Below, one piece after another: positions 28,007 through 38,946 of a DNA stretch of 64,000 bases. Location of the stretch: positions 17,610-81,609 of the forward strand of contig NZ_MRCC01000020.1 of NCBI RefSeq assembly GCF_001904655.1, in the 5' to 3' direction. The notes under the pieces are model-generated. The model saw only the letters and a list, made by a program, of their open reading frames with translations, was not told where the DNA came from and searched no databases. A program made the translations under genes and the position numbers. Within the stretch, counting starts at the first letter, position 1. Each line of letters starts with the position of its first letter. This stretch comes from Chroogloeocystis siderophila 5.2 s.c.1. GTDB taxonomy: Bacteria > Cyanobacteriota > Cyanobacteriia > Cyanobacteriales > Chroococcidiopsidaceae.

Positions 28007-28435
28007 ATGGAACCGGAACAAATGGGAGCAGTTCGCACAAATGTCAAGTTGATTAATGTTATCGATCAGGCGTTGGTAAGTCGGGGGCTGCTTGCGCCGC
28101 ATCTTCTCCGTGAGTGTGAAACTCAAGCGCTTGTAGACACAGGCGCATTAACTTTAGTTATTCCTCCACAGATTGCTGAGCAACTAGGCTTGCGAATTTT
28201 AGGTCAACAGATTGCCAGATGTGCAAACGGGTTTGAGGAACCTATTGGAGTCACCTAACCTGTAACGATTGTTTGCGAAGGGCGGCGAACTTCGCTAGAA
28301 GCATTAGTTGTAGGAGATGAGGTTCTCATTGGTCAGGTTGTACTAGAACTATTAGATTTACTACCAGATTGCAAAAATCAGCGGTTAATTCCAAATCCTA
28401 CAAACCCAGATTACCCAGTAGCAATTATCAAGTAA
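28007..28435 (+). pseudogene. retropepsin-like aspartic protease with in-frame stop
   Basis: The frame reads a compact clan AA protease: ALVDTGALTLVIPP is the catalytic Asp-Thr-Gly motif and flap region, and after residue 83 a TAA at 28256 interrupts it. The same frame continues PVTIVCEGRRTSLEALVVGD, then LIGQVVLELLDLLPDCKNQR and YPVAIIK to TAA at 28433. The second part is the expected C-terminal half of these about 140-residue proteins, so a single G-to-T change (GAA to TAA) would explain the break. The first part alone might fold, but probably not dimerise. Confidence 0.75.
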
Positions 28436-28555
28436 GGCTTGAATGTAAATAAATCGTTGTTCACCGCGAAAGTTTTTTCGGAGTCGGGATGATAAACGTT
28501 AACAGTTTGCGTCATGACGACGGGTGTAGCGTCAGCACGACTCGATATTATGAAT

Positions 28556-28583
28556 GAAGTTGCGATCGCAAGATCGCAACTTC
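28556..28583. repeat. perfect 12-bp inverted repeat built on HIP1
   Basis: GAAGTTGCGATC (28556-28567) and its exact complement GATCGCAACTTC (28572-28583) are separated by GCAA. The left arm and the spacer together contain GCGATCGC. The surrounding gap 28436-28727 holds no gene. It may be a chance expansion of a HIP1 site or a hairpin. Confidence 0.6.
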
Positions 28584-28727
28584 GCTCAACAGCAATGCAA
28601 ACATGAATTTCATCAAGCTAATGCAATTAACTTGCGTTGTGATAAACCTTATGTATTGTTGTGCAGTTTGATGTTTCGACTAGTGTAATACTGCAATAAA
28701 TGAGCCGATAGTAATGCTACCGCCGAT

Positions 28728-29030
28728 TCAATATACAAGCGATTGTTTGTTGCATTGGTTTCCAACTGAGTTTTCAGCGCCAATCCAATGCGGATCGGAT
28801 TTAGTAAAGTGTCTCACAAGTTCGACGCGATCGCAATCCATCTCACAAGCAATTTGGGAAAAATAACTAGGCTCAAGCATGAGCAAAGTCACTTCGCTTT
28901 CTTGATTCCAGCGCGATTGATGCGATATATCTGCTGGAACGATCACAATACTTCCTGGAATAATTTGCTCAATCTGCTTACATCCGCCTAATTCCCGCTC
29001 CACTTGCGTTTGAGCATGATGATAGCTAAA
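28728..29030 (-). pseudogene. fragment of an AraC-type regulator's sensor domain
   Basis: The reading FSYHHAQTQVERELGG, then IEQIIPGSIVIVPADISHQS and EVTLLMLEPSYFSQIACE is the cupin-like N-terminal part of a class of cyanobacterial AraC regulators. It lacks the first strands (a stop lies upstream) and the whole C-terminal HTH domain; after HFTKSDPHWIGAEN the sequence loses similarity. It is a truncated leftover. A short protein might still be made, but it could not bind DNA. Confidence 0.6.
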
Positions 29031-29152
29031 AGTGCGATCGCAATTGTTGTTATTGTATCAAACGTTCAAGCGATCACCCGCTGAGTTAATGATTTTTTAG
29101 GTTTACTGATTGTTATCTATAAATAACAGCTTATATCAATTCTCCCTTCAAC

Positions 29153-29932
29153 TTATTGATTTGCTGAAGCCAAATATACACTGGTGCAATAACTCATATA
29201 AACTATTCCTTGATCATTACAACTAAGATAATACAATTGTTGTAGGTTTGCAATTAGTTGCTGCTTTGCTAATTCTTCATTAGGTATATAAGAAACACTC
29301 AAAGCCCGACCAATTAATCCAGGCAAATCTAATTCTTGCTTATAGGCGAACTTGTCCTCTTGGATGTTAACAAAATACGGATTTGCAAACAACGGTTCTA
29401 CCGATTTAAGACGTGATTCAGCAGGATGATTATTAGAAGCTTCACGTACTAAACGGCTATATTCCGCAGTAAATGTATCTTGGTGATCGCGGTCATTCCA
29501 TACTAGCGCTAATCGTCCTGATGGTTTTAAAATGCGATGAAATTCTTGTAAACTTGACTCAGGGTTAAACCAATGAAACGCTTGAAAACAAGTGACTAAA
29601 TTAACTGAATTATTTGGTAGATTAGTGCTTTCAGCGGTTCCTTCACGAAATTCTACTAATTGATGGAGTTCCGCCATTTGTCGCATTGCAGCATTCGGTT
29701 CAATTGCAATTACTTGTACTCCTCGTTGGGCTAGTAACCGCGCGGAAATACCTGTTCCCGCGCCAATATCTGCCACTAACGCTTGCGATGTATCTAATCC
29801 TTTGAAAATAACGTCAATAGCTTCAGACGGGTAGCTAGGACGGTATTTTGCATAATCTGTTGCTTTATCAGAAAAGCGTGTTAGCGGATTTAAAGTGTAT
29901 AGTTGTGTAGTATCCGAATTAGATTCGCTCAT
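29153..29932 (-). CDS. class I SAM-dependent methyltransferase
   Basis: 259 residues. The SAM-binding motif I reads VADIGAGTGISARLLAQRG, then VIAIEPNAAMR (acidic loop) and FREGTAESTNLPNNSVNLVT (motif II), VTCFQAFHWF and FHRILKPSGRLALVWNDRD. This is the Methyltransf_11 type common in small-molecule methylation. ATG at 29932 (MSESNSD) is preferred to the codon at 29956. The substrate is unknown; position within the siderophore region may be chance. Confidence 0.88.
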   Translation of the reverse strand: MSESNSDTTQLYTLNPLTRFSDKATDYAKYRPSYPSEAIDVIFKGLDTSQALVADIGAGTGISARLLAQRGVQVIAIEPNAAMRQMAELHQLVEFREGTAESTNLPNNSVNLVTCFQAFHWFNPESSLQEFHRILKPSGRLALVWNDRDHQDTFTAEYSRLVREASNNHPAESRLKSVEPLFANPYFVNIQEDKFAYKQELDLPGLIGRALSVSYIPNEELAKQQLIANLQQLYYLSCNDQGIVYMSYCTSVYLASANQ

Positions 29933-30120
29933 GACTGATAATAAGGAACGCAGCACATTATTTTTATAATTTTATCGCATTTTTGATACGAACTACTCCA
30001 AACACTAAGGATGCAAAGAATAGAGGTAGTGAGGGACTTTCTGAAAAAATTAAGATTGTTAAAGAGATTTTATAATTACTTTTATGGATGTTTGCCTAGT
30101 AGTTATTTTAATTACCAATG

Positions 30121-30393
30121 TTATTCAGCCACCGCGTCATAATCCGGTAAAATATCTTCTATATTTCTCAATACAGAAACGGCGTAGCTTGCTATACAAA
30201 TTAATACGATAACGAATGAGAAAAGCGCAAATTGTAGCGCCATCCCACTACCTTGTTTAGTACCAAAGATATTTCCCAAATACGGTGCGAGTATTCCTCC
30301 AGGAAGCATTGCGGGTTCAAATATAGGGTTATGGTAAAATCCAAGTTTGAGTAGGTTTTGGAGAATATTGAAACACTGTCCGTTAATGAACAA
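30121..30393 (-). pseudogene. C-terminal fragment of an MFS transporter
   Basis: The readable part NPIFEPAMLPGGILAP, then LGNIFGTKQGSGMALQFALF and AVSVLRNIEDILPDYD matches the last two helices and tail of cyanobacterial MFS exporters that often accompany siderophore genes. Ten of the twelve helices are absent, and the antitoxin-like gene on the other strand begins inside its 5' end. It is best read as a remnant. Confidence 0.65.
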
Positions 30394-30543
30394 GAGGTAC
30401 TAATTGATGTAATTCGTCATCAACTAGCAGAGCGACGGCGAAATGAAATTGCTGCTAACATTGCTCAAGCCCAGGAAGAATATCGAACAGGTAATGTGTT
30501 TCGTGAAACTGTAGATGAGATTTTGGATGAACTACACCAATGA
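30358..30543 (+). CDS. small antitoxin-like protein
   Basis: 61 residues: IETLSVNEQEVLIDVIRHQL, then AERRRNEIAANIAQAQEEYR and VDEILDELHQ. Small acidic helical proteins of this kind precede RelE/ParE-like toxins in cyanobacteria. The stop overlaps the ATG of the toxin as ATGA, the usual toxin-antitoxin coupling. The start codon is TTG at 30358. The frame is intact although the toxin behind it is broken. Low-complexity charge pattern makes family assignment tentative. Confidence 0.7.
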   Translation: MENIETLSVNEQEVLIDVIRHQLAERRRNEIAANIAQAQEEYRTGNVFRETVDEILDELHQ

Positions 30544-30825
30544 AAACGTTGTTTTTTTCATCGTCATTTAAACGGGAATTTAAGCGATTGATACGACGAA
30601 AACCAAACTTGCAAACTCGAATTGAAGAGCGTTTAGTGCTTCTGTGCAGCTAATCCGTTTAATCCGCTATTGCAAACCCATAAGCTCAAAGGTAAGTTGG
30701 CTGGAGCTTGGGCGTGTTCAGTAGAGTACGATTGTCGCATTGTGTTTAGTTTTGTCGTGAATCCAGAGTCAGATGAAGAAGAAATTCTGCTGTTCGATAT
30801 CGGTAGCCACGATGAGGTGTATTGA
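30540..30825 (+). pseudogene. RelE/YafQ-like toxin, frameshifted
   Basis: It starts at the ATGA overlap with the antitoxin (MKTLFFSSSFKREFKRLI, RRKPNLQTRIEERLVLL). A stop at 30651 ends this frame after 37 codons. From about 30646 another frame continues the toxin: AANPFNPLLQTHKLKG, then KLAGAWACSVEYDCRIVFSF and LLFDIGSHDEVY to TGA at 30823. RelE-superfamily mRNA interferases have exactly this order of elements. A net one-base insertion (or two-base loss) near 30641-30646 has destroyed it. Confidence 0.8.
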
Positions 30826-30920
30826 ACAACTCTTGGTGATCGCACTAACGGACTAATGTTGCAGTGAAAATAGACGATCGCATCAACTCATCCACTGTCA
30901 TAATTTCACTACTATTTACA

Positions 30921-31868
30921 TTAATCGTTCTCCTCAACTAAACACTCAAACAAATCGTCCAAAATTCGATTAGCACCACCAATGTTGCGCTGTGCAACCC
31001 AAATGTTATAGTCTACGGTGTAAACTTTGCCGCGTTGAACGACATCTAACTTTGACCACAACGGATGCTGCTGTAACTTTGACAAAGTTGATGATTCAGA
31101 GTCAGGATTAACCACAAACATCACATCAGCATCAAGCAACTTGAGCATTTCCAGCGAAATCATTTGTGAAAAACCAGCGTGGCGTTGTGCGTTTGGTCGT
31201 TGTAAGCCTGTTTCTGCAATGACTGCACCCATAAAAGAATCTTTGAGGTAAATAGCTGCTGGCTGACCCGCATTATAGTTATAAGATGTCGTAATTGATA
31301 CTTCAGTTTGTGTGAGACGATTTCCCATGCGACGTTGAAACTCTTGTACGCGCTGTTCATAATTTTCGATTAGTTGCTCAGCTTGTTGCGTTTTATTCAA
31401 AGCTTGAGCGTAAAGTTTTAAATCTTCCTTCCATTGGGGATCTTCGGCTCTAGCAATAATAGTTGGTGCAATTTGTGACAACTGCGGATAAATTTCTTTG
31501 TCCCACTGAGTACCTAAAATCAAATCTGGTTTTAGAAGTGCAATTTTTTCAAGATTGGGTTGCGTATCACCACCAATATTTTCAATTCCTTTTGTTTGTG
31601 CTTCAGGAAGCGAAAGATACTCCAAAGGAGAAGCAATAGGTTTAACTCCGAGTGCTAAAACAGCATCAAGAGGATTGGTATCGAGTACAATGATTCGTTG
31701 CGGATTCGTAGGAACACAAGCTTCACCCAACAAATGTTTAATGACTTGACATTCTGAAATTGTTGAGCGTACTTTTGCCGTGTTAGCGTTATTTTGAGGA
31801 AAACACGCAGAAAGTAAAAGGAATAACAGAATTAAGACAAAACGTTGATAATAATACTGATGTTTCAT
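30921..31868 (-). CDS. iron-siderophore ABC transporter substrate-binding lipoprotein
   Basis: 315 residues, FecB/FhuD family (periplasmic binding protein class III). The signal peptide ends in a lipobox LLSAC with the modified Cys at residue 22. The first lobe contains RIIVLDTNPLDAVLALGVKP, a helix backbone follows, and the second lobe contains ISLEMLKLLDADVMFVVNPD and VYTVDYNIWVAQRN. It should deliver ferric siderophore to an inner-membrane ABC importer, which is not encoded here. It lies directly after the TonB receptor gene (27 bases) in one transcription unit. Confidence 0.94.
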   Translation of the reverse strand: MKHQYYYQRFVLILLFLLLSACFPQNNANTAKVRSTISECQVIKHLLGEACVPTNPQRIIVLDTNPLDAVLALGVKPIASPLEYLSLPEAQTKGIENIGGDTQPNLEKIALLKPDLILGTQWDKEIYPQLSQIAPTIIARAEDPQWKEDLKLYAQALNKTQQAEQLIENYEQRVQEFQRRMGNRLTQTEVSITTSYNYNAGQPAAIYLKDSFMGAVIAETGLQRPNAQRHAGFSQMISLEMLKLLDADVMFVVNPDSESSTLSKLQQHPLWSKLDVVQRGKVYTVDYNIWVAQRNIGGANRILDDLFECLVEEND

Positions 31869-31895
31869 AGAATCTTAGCAACATATAAAACACGA

Positions 31896-34383
31896 TTAAA
31901 ATTGCCAAGAAACTGAACCCAGTAACGTCAACGGTTCGCCAGGAAAGACACGCAAATCGCTTTCAGCCGTTTCAAAATAACGAATGTCGAACAGGTTTCT
32001 AACGTTGAGGGCGACGCGGAACTGTCCTCGATTATAGAAGATTGCAGCATCAGTGCGGAAATAACTCGGTAAACTAAACGAGTTGTCCAAATCTCCCTCA
32101 CGTTCGCCAACGTAAAATAGTCCTAGTCCAAAGCCTAATCCTTGTAGCGAACCTTGCTGAATTTCGTATGTTGTCCAAATATTAAAGGCATGATTGGGGA
32201 CGTTATTGATTTGATTACCAACTTCATAAGTATTGTCCTCAGTAATTTCTGCATTGGTATAGGCATAACCTGCAATGATGTTCCATCCTGGTAAGATTTC
32301 ACCAGTCACGTCTAACTCGATTCCTTGGCTTTGTTGTTCTCCGGTTTGAATCGAGAAATTAGGATCGTTGGGGTCTTCAGTAAGGACGTTCGCACGAGTA
32401 ATATTGAAATATGCTAAGGTTGCCGCGAGGCGATCGCTTAAATCAGCTTTTACACCAAATTCGTATTGAGTACCGCGTTCCGGTTCAAACAGCCTATTAT
32501 CTAACCCTGTACCTGTAACTTGCTTGAATGAACGGCTGTAACTAGCATAAAGTGAAATCGGTTCAATCGGTTGATAGACAATTCCGACGCGGGGACTAAA
32601 AGCGTCATCACTTTGCGAACCAGTGAGTTCACCTTCTTCTTTTGTTCTTTGCTCAACCCAGTCAAAGCGTCCACCCAGTAAGAATTTTAGGTTATCTAGT
32701 AGCCTAATCTGATCTTGAATATAAACACCATATTGATCCGTGTTGGTTGATGAAGTTGGAAACTCTGCTATGATTTCTCTGACGTTGTTAGAGCTATAGA
32801 CGGGATTAAAAATATCGATGGGGCTAAGGCTACGTTCTAGGCTACGAACTGTATTGTTTAATGTATACAAGTCGAATCCAATTAATAGCTGATGGCTAAT
32901 ATTTCCTGTGTTAAAGTTGCCAACAACGTCTGCGTTCAAAATATACGTATTTGTATCTTGTTGCTCGGCGACAATCAATCTACGTGTTAAAGTGCGGTTG
33001 TCTTCTAAAAGAGTGTCAGGAAAAACTGAATTTTGCGGCTGTCTGTCGAACGAAACGCGAAAATTGTTACGAATTTGCCAGTTCTCATCCAGGCGATGTT
33101 CTAAGTTAAACCCTAGCCTTGTAGAACGACTGCTGACGAAATCAATTGATGGTTCGCCTAAAAAGCGATTAATCGGCAGTTCGCCGTTAGGATTGGGTAG
33201 AACAGTTCCTTTTGCTGGTAAACCGCGATCATTAGGCTGCTCGAAATAGTTATACTCAGCTTCTAAAGTCAAATCAGTATCATCGTCAAGACGTAGCGAA
33301 ACAACTGGGGCAAATCCGTATCGCTTGATATCAAAGAAATCAACAAACGTATCGGTTCGATATCCGTAAGCATTGAAGCGATAGAGAACGTTATTTGCTT
33401 GATCAAAAAAACCCGATAAATCTATCAAGCCACTGTAAGTCTCAAAACTGCCGACACTGGCTTCTATGTTATAGAAAGGCGTACTTAGAGGTTGCTTAGT
33501 AACAATATTAACCGTTCCACCAGGTCCACCTTGACTAAACAACGCCGCCGCAGGTCCTTTAAGGACTTCAATGCGCTCAATGTTTCCTACTCCAATCTGA
33601 GTAAATGCAGCTCCAGCCTGTAGACCATTCCTAACAGTGTTGAAACTATCAAAGCCGCCAAAACCCCGAATTCGAGGAGCCTCGAATGCAGAGCGAGGTG
33701 ATTGGTCAGCTTGTACGCCAGCAACATTTCTTAGCGCCTCGCTGACACGCTGCACTTGTTGCTCTCTCAACACTTGCTGCGGAACAATTTGAATTGAAAA
33801 AGGAATATCACGAGTTGGGGTATCGGTTCTTGTTCCAGTTGCTGTCTCTGGTACACGATACCCGTCTTGTTCTCCTGTTACGACAATTTCAATCGTCTCA
33901 TCTTCAGATTCGGCTAATTGTGGTGCAATGCTCAATACCAATCCTTGAGCAACAGCGCTTACCTGTGCGGTTGGAGGTGCATCAAATCCAGTAACGGTGA
34001 CTCGCACATTTTCACCTGGTAGATTAGTGACGCTAACTGATGCAATTCCTTGTGTGGGATCTACCGCTTGAAATTCACCATTGGGTAATGTCAATACCGC
34101 ATTCGGAATATCTGCAAAGTGCATTGTCAACAACGCGCGTTACAGGTGTTACTAGTTGACCATTTGCGTCTAAGATGACTTCAATTCCGGCATCGGTAGG
34201 ATTCAGTTGTACTGCTGTAATTTGGACTACAGCTTGTGCTATGCGATTATGCCATTCCTCAATTGTTGTCGCAGGTTGCACCATCTCATCACGACGCAAC
34301 GGCGAATCTTCTGCCCATGCAGGTTGTGTCACAAGTGCGATGACCACTGCTAAAATTAACTGCTGTTGTCTTCTCATATCCAC
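31896..34383 (-). pseudogene. TonB-dependent siderophore receptor, frameshifted in its N-terminal domain
   Basis: From 34383 the frame reads a signal peptide (ending QPAWA) and an AMIN-like region, VQITAVQLNPTDAGIEVILD. It leaves the protein frame near 34110-34140 and stops at 34075. A second frame picks up at HFADIPNAVLTLPNGEFQAV and runs without break to 31896: the TonB-box region, plug (VSEALRNVAGVQADQSPRS, IERIEVLKGPAAALFSQGGP) and a 22-strand barrel ending in VSWQF. Restoring one or two bases joins them. As written, the receptor would lack its signal peptide and not reach the outer membrane. A sequencing error is possible. Confidence 0.82.
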
Positions 34384-34574
34384 ACACCAAACCTCGGCTT
34401 AGCTGTATTGCTTGCCAAGAATCAACAATTGCTAAGTCTTCTCAGGAAGATGATTGAGAGAATACGCGGTTTGGGCAGTTGTTTTCTCTTCAAGAAGGAC
34501 TTTTTTCTCTTTATGGCGGACTTTTTTCTGAGGGGTGAGCGGTCAGATAAAACAATTACCAATTACCAATAATA

Positions 34575-35582
34575 TTAAATATGACGATTTGCTAATTGAT
34601 AAGCTTTTGGACTTGTGCCAAATTTACGACGAAAAGCGGCGTTGAAAGCTGTGGGACTTGCATAACCAACTGCGGTTGCGATCGCACTAATAGACCACTG
34701 CTCTAGCAACAGTTGCCGTGCCTTTTCCATGCGATATTGATGTAAGTAACCAAAAACAGTTGTGTTGAAAACTTGACGAAATCCTTGCTTGAGTTTGCGA
34801 TCGTTCAGTCCTACCTGACGTGCTAAAGTAAGTAACGTTGGTGGATCGTCAATTTGTTGAATCAGAATCTTCTTGGCTTCATGAATGCGGTCAACATCAT
34901 CCGGCTGCAATTGGATTTTTGATGCGATTTCAGAATCACTTTGTGCTTGGCTGAGAAATGGTACCAACAGTTCAACAGACTTGCTCTCAAGATACATTTG
35001 CTTGAGCACTCCCTGATACGAACAATTGAGTATTTGCGTTAAAGCAAGTTGCATTGCAGGTGTAATTGTGCGGAATGGAGATACAGGATAACAATCATCG
35101 CTGTCGATCATCCGTCGCAAGTCAGGAGTCAAAATGTCTGAGAAATTGCCCACAATAGACTTAAATACCGCAGGTTCGAGATGAATATCAACCGCCAGTT
35201 TTGGTTCCTTAGCAAATTCCTGACAGTAAAAACTTTCTAAGCAATCGTGCGCAACTATGTAATGTTGTCCGCTAGTGACATAATCACCCTGCCAATATCT
35301 GTTTGTTGAGGAAAGATTGAAAACAAACTCCAATTCTCGATAAGGTTCGCCTGTCGCTTCAGGTTGCGTGCTAATAACTGTCAAATCATCATGAAATCGA
35401 TAATTGTGCAGCGTTAAAGTAATACCATTGCGTAAATAAATGTCGCGCTTACATCCTTGCGCCAATTGCGGTGGATACTCAACAATCCAATCACATTCGT
35501 CTGTTGCGTCAGCACGATAAGCACGATCCCGACTCTCTTGCCATAGTTCATCCCAGCTTGTATCCGAGAGTGCGATCGCCAT
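34575..35582 (-). CDS. AraC-family (PchR-like) transcriptional regulator
   Basis: 335 residues. The C-terminal 100 residues hold the two-helix-turn-helix AraC domain: PPTLLTLARQVGLNDRKLKQ, then HQYRMEKARQLLLEQWSISA and AFNAAFRRKFGTSPKAYQ. The N-terminal part is the ligand-sensing domain shared by cyanobacterial PchR-like regulators beside TonB receptors. It probably activates the receptor and binding-protein genes downstream on the same strand when ferric siderophore is present. ATG at 35582 is preferred to TTG at 35591. The pseudogene at 17927-18615 is its broken relative. Confidence 0.93.
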   Translation of the reverse strand: MAIALSDTSWDELWQESRDRAYRADATDECDWIVEYPPQLAQGCKRDIYLRNGITLTLHNYRFHDDLTVISTQPEATGEPYRELEFVFNLSSTNRYWQGDYVTSGQHYIVAHDCLESFYCQEFAKEPKLAVDIHLEPAVFKSIVGNFSDILTPDLRRMIDSDDCYPVSPFRTITPAMQLALTQILNCSYQGVLKQMYLESKSVELLVPFLSQAQSDSEIASKIQLQPDDVDRIHEAKKILIQQIDDPPTLLTLARQVGLNDRKLKQGFRQVFNTTVFGYLHQYRMEKARQLLLEQWSISAIATAVGYASPTAFNAAFRRKFGTSPKAYQLANRHI

Positions 35583-35694
35583 TTTTCTCAACTAATAGCT
35601 TTTAGTGATTATCAAATTTTTGAGAATATATGTCAATAGATTCAGCGCTCTCTTTACTCTTCCTCTGCGTTCTCTGTGCCTAATAAGGTTCGTT

Positions 35695-35728
35695 AAAAAA
35701 AACAGCCACCTCCACCTGGAAGCAGCTG
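35695..35728 (-). terminator. intrinsic terminator of groESL
   Basis: On the minus strand an 11-base stem (35728-35718 with 35713-35703, some G-T pairs) with a four-base loop is followed by eight T. It begins about 40 bases after the groEL stop and has all the marks of a Rho-independent terminator. Confidence 0.85.
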
Positions 35729-35766
35729 CTATAAAAGGGCAGAATTACCTGCCCATAACTGACCAA

Positions 35767-37413
<1,647 letters not shown>

Positions 37414-37452
37414 CTATGATTTTGGTAATTGGTGAGTAATAAGTGATTGGTA

Positions 37453-37764
37453 TTAGCTAACTACTGCAAGGATGTCTTTTTCAGACAACAGCACATACTC
37501 TTCGGTACCTAGTTTGATGTCTGTACCTGCATACTTGGAGTAAAGTACTTTGTCGCCAACTTTAATTTCCATTTCCTGGCGCGAACCGTCATCGCCGCGT
37601 CTACCAGGACCAATAGCAACAACTTCTCCAACTTGTGGCTTTTCTTTTGCGGTGTCAGGTAAATATAATCCACCTGCTGTTTTTTCTTCTGATGCGCTGA
37701 CTTTAACAAAAACACGGTCAGCTAAGGGTTTTACTGTAGAAACACTTAGAGATACTGCTGCCAT
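37453..37764 (-). CDS. groS: co-chaperonin GroES
   Basis: 103 residues, the lid of the chaperonin. Typical stretches are [13 protein letters not shown], the mobile loop around [20 protein letters not shown] and [19 protein letters not shown]. It is the first gene of the groESL operon; its ATG lies 16 bases downstream of a perfect CIRCE operator. Confidence 0.98.
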   Translation of the reverse strand: MAAVSLSVSTVKPLADRVFVKVSASEEKTAGGLYLPDTAKEKPQVGEVVAIGPGRRGDDGSRQEMEIKVGDKVLYSKYAGTDIKLGTEEYVLLSEKDILAVVS

Positions 37765-37780
37765 ACAAAATTTTCTGCCT

Positions 37781-37807
37781 TTAGCACTCTCAACTTCTGA
37801 GTGCTAA
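37781..37807 (-). promoter_or_regulatory. CIRCE operator of groESL
   Basis: TTAGCACTC (37781-37789), nine bases, GAGTGCTAA (37799-37807): an exact match to the CIRCE consensus. It is the binding site of the HrcA repressor and here sits within the leader, 16 bases from the groES start. Confidence 0.95.
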
Positions 37808-38056
37808 TCTAGCGAACAGCGAGTGCGATCGCAACAAAATCGGAGGTACGGTTTCCCGAACTTCTGAGTACGAATCAGTTCTTTTCTATTGATATACTGA
37901 ACTCGATTAAAGTCGTATTAACTACAGTAAAAGTTAAGTTATACCTTCAATGTCCTAACTACCCCAACGAGACTGCTATAGGTAGTGGCACATCCTAATT
38001 AATGAAATCCGTAAATTGCTCAATAATAAGTCTTCGTTAAAAAACGAACTTAGTTT

Positions 38057-38901
38057 ATGCAGCAAGCTAAAATCCTCACTAAAATCTCCCGCCGAAGTTT
38101 TCTAAATTATTGTGTAGCGACTACTTTGAGTGAATTGACTTTCTTACAAGTAGGACATTCAACTTCTCGACTTCTCGACCGAATATTCTATTAATTACAG
38201 CTGACGATCTTGGACAAACATTGAGTTGTTATGGCGATAAAGTAGCACGAACACCTCATATTGATCGTCTGGCGAGTGAAGGTATTCTGTTTCTGAATAG
38301 TTATGTTACGCAAACTTCGTGTAGCCCCTCACGCAGTAGCTTGTTTACAGGGCTTTATCCGCATCAAACAGGTGATATATCAAATGAACTAGGGCAAATT
38401 GGGCTACCGTATAGCAATAGCGGCTACTCTATGGCTCCTAGCGTGGTGACTCTTCCACAACTGCTCAAAGCCCAAGGATATTGTACAGGAATTATTGGCA
38501 AGCTACACGTCTACCCAGAAACTTCATTTCCTTTTGATGTCAATGTATTACCAAAAGCACTTAATACGCGTGATGTTCAATGAGTAGCACAACGCGCCAG
38601 CGAGTTTTTCGCGCAACAACGCGAACAGCCTTTTTTTTAAGGATTAGCTATAATGATCCTCATACGCCTTTTGAGGCTCAATTTGATAACTATCCTCAGC
38701 ACCCTTATAAATCTACAGAAGTTCCGCCTGCAAAACGATCCACACGAGTTTAATAACCTAGCCGGCAAATTAGAGTATCAAAATATACAGAATCTTTTGC
38801 TTGATGAACTTCTTAACTGGCGTCAGCAAACCGCAGATCCACTACTCGATCCCGCAGTGTTAGCAGCTATGGTAAAAGCACATTATGGTCGAAAGAAGTG
38901 A
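38057..38901 (+). pseudogene. sulfatase (arylsulfatase/N-sulfoglucosamine type), multiply broken
   Basis: An ATG at 38057 starts a Tat-like leader (ISRRSFLNYC). Two adjacent copies of CTTCTCGA (38163-38178) shift the frame; removing one gives GHSTSRPNILLITADDLGQ, a normal sulfatase start. The active-site motif CSPSRSSLFTG (formylglycine Cys) is intact. TGA at 38581 interrupts VAQRASEFFAQ, a T run at 38631-38638 shifts the frame again (ISYNDPHTPFEAQFDNYPQH), and a large deletion near 38733 joins this to the C-terminal LQNDPHEFNNLAGKLEYQN. Four lesions make it a certain pseudogene. Confidence 0.88.
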
Positions 38902-38946
38902 GAGGTAGAACCCTGATCCCCGACCTCTGATCCCTGACTCCTCCAA

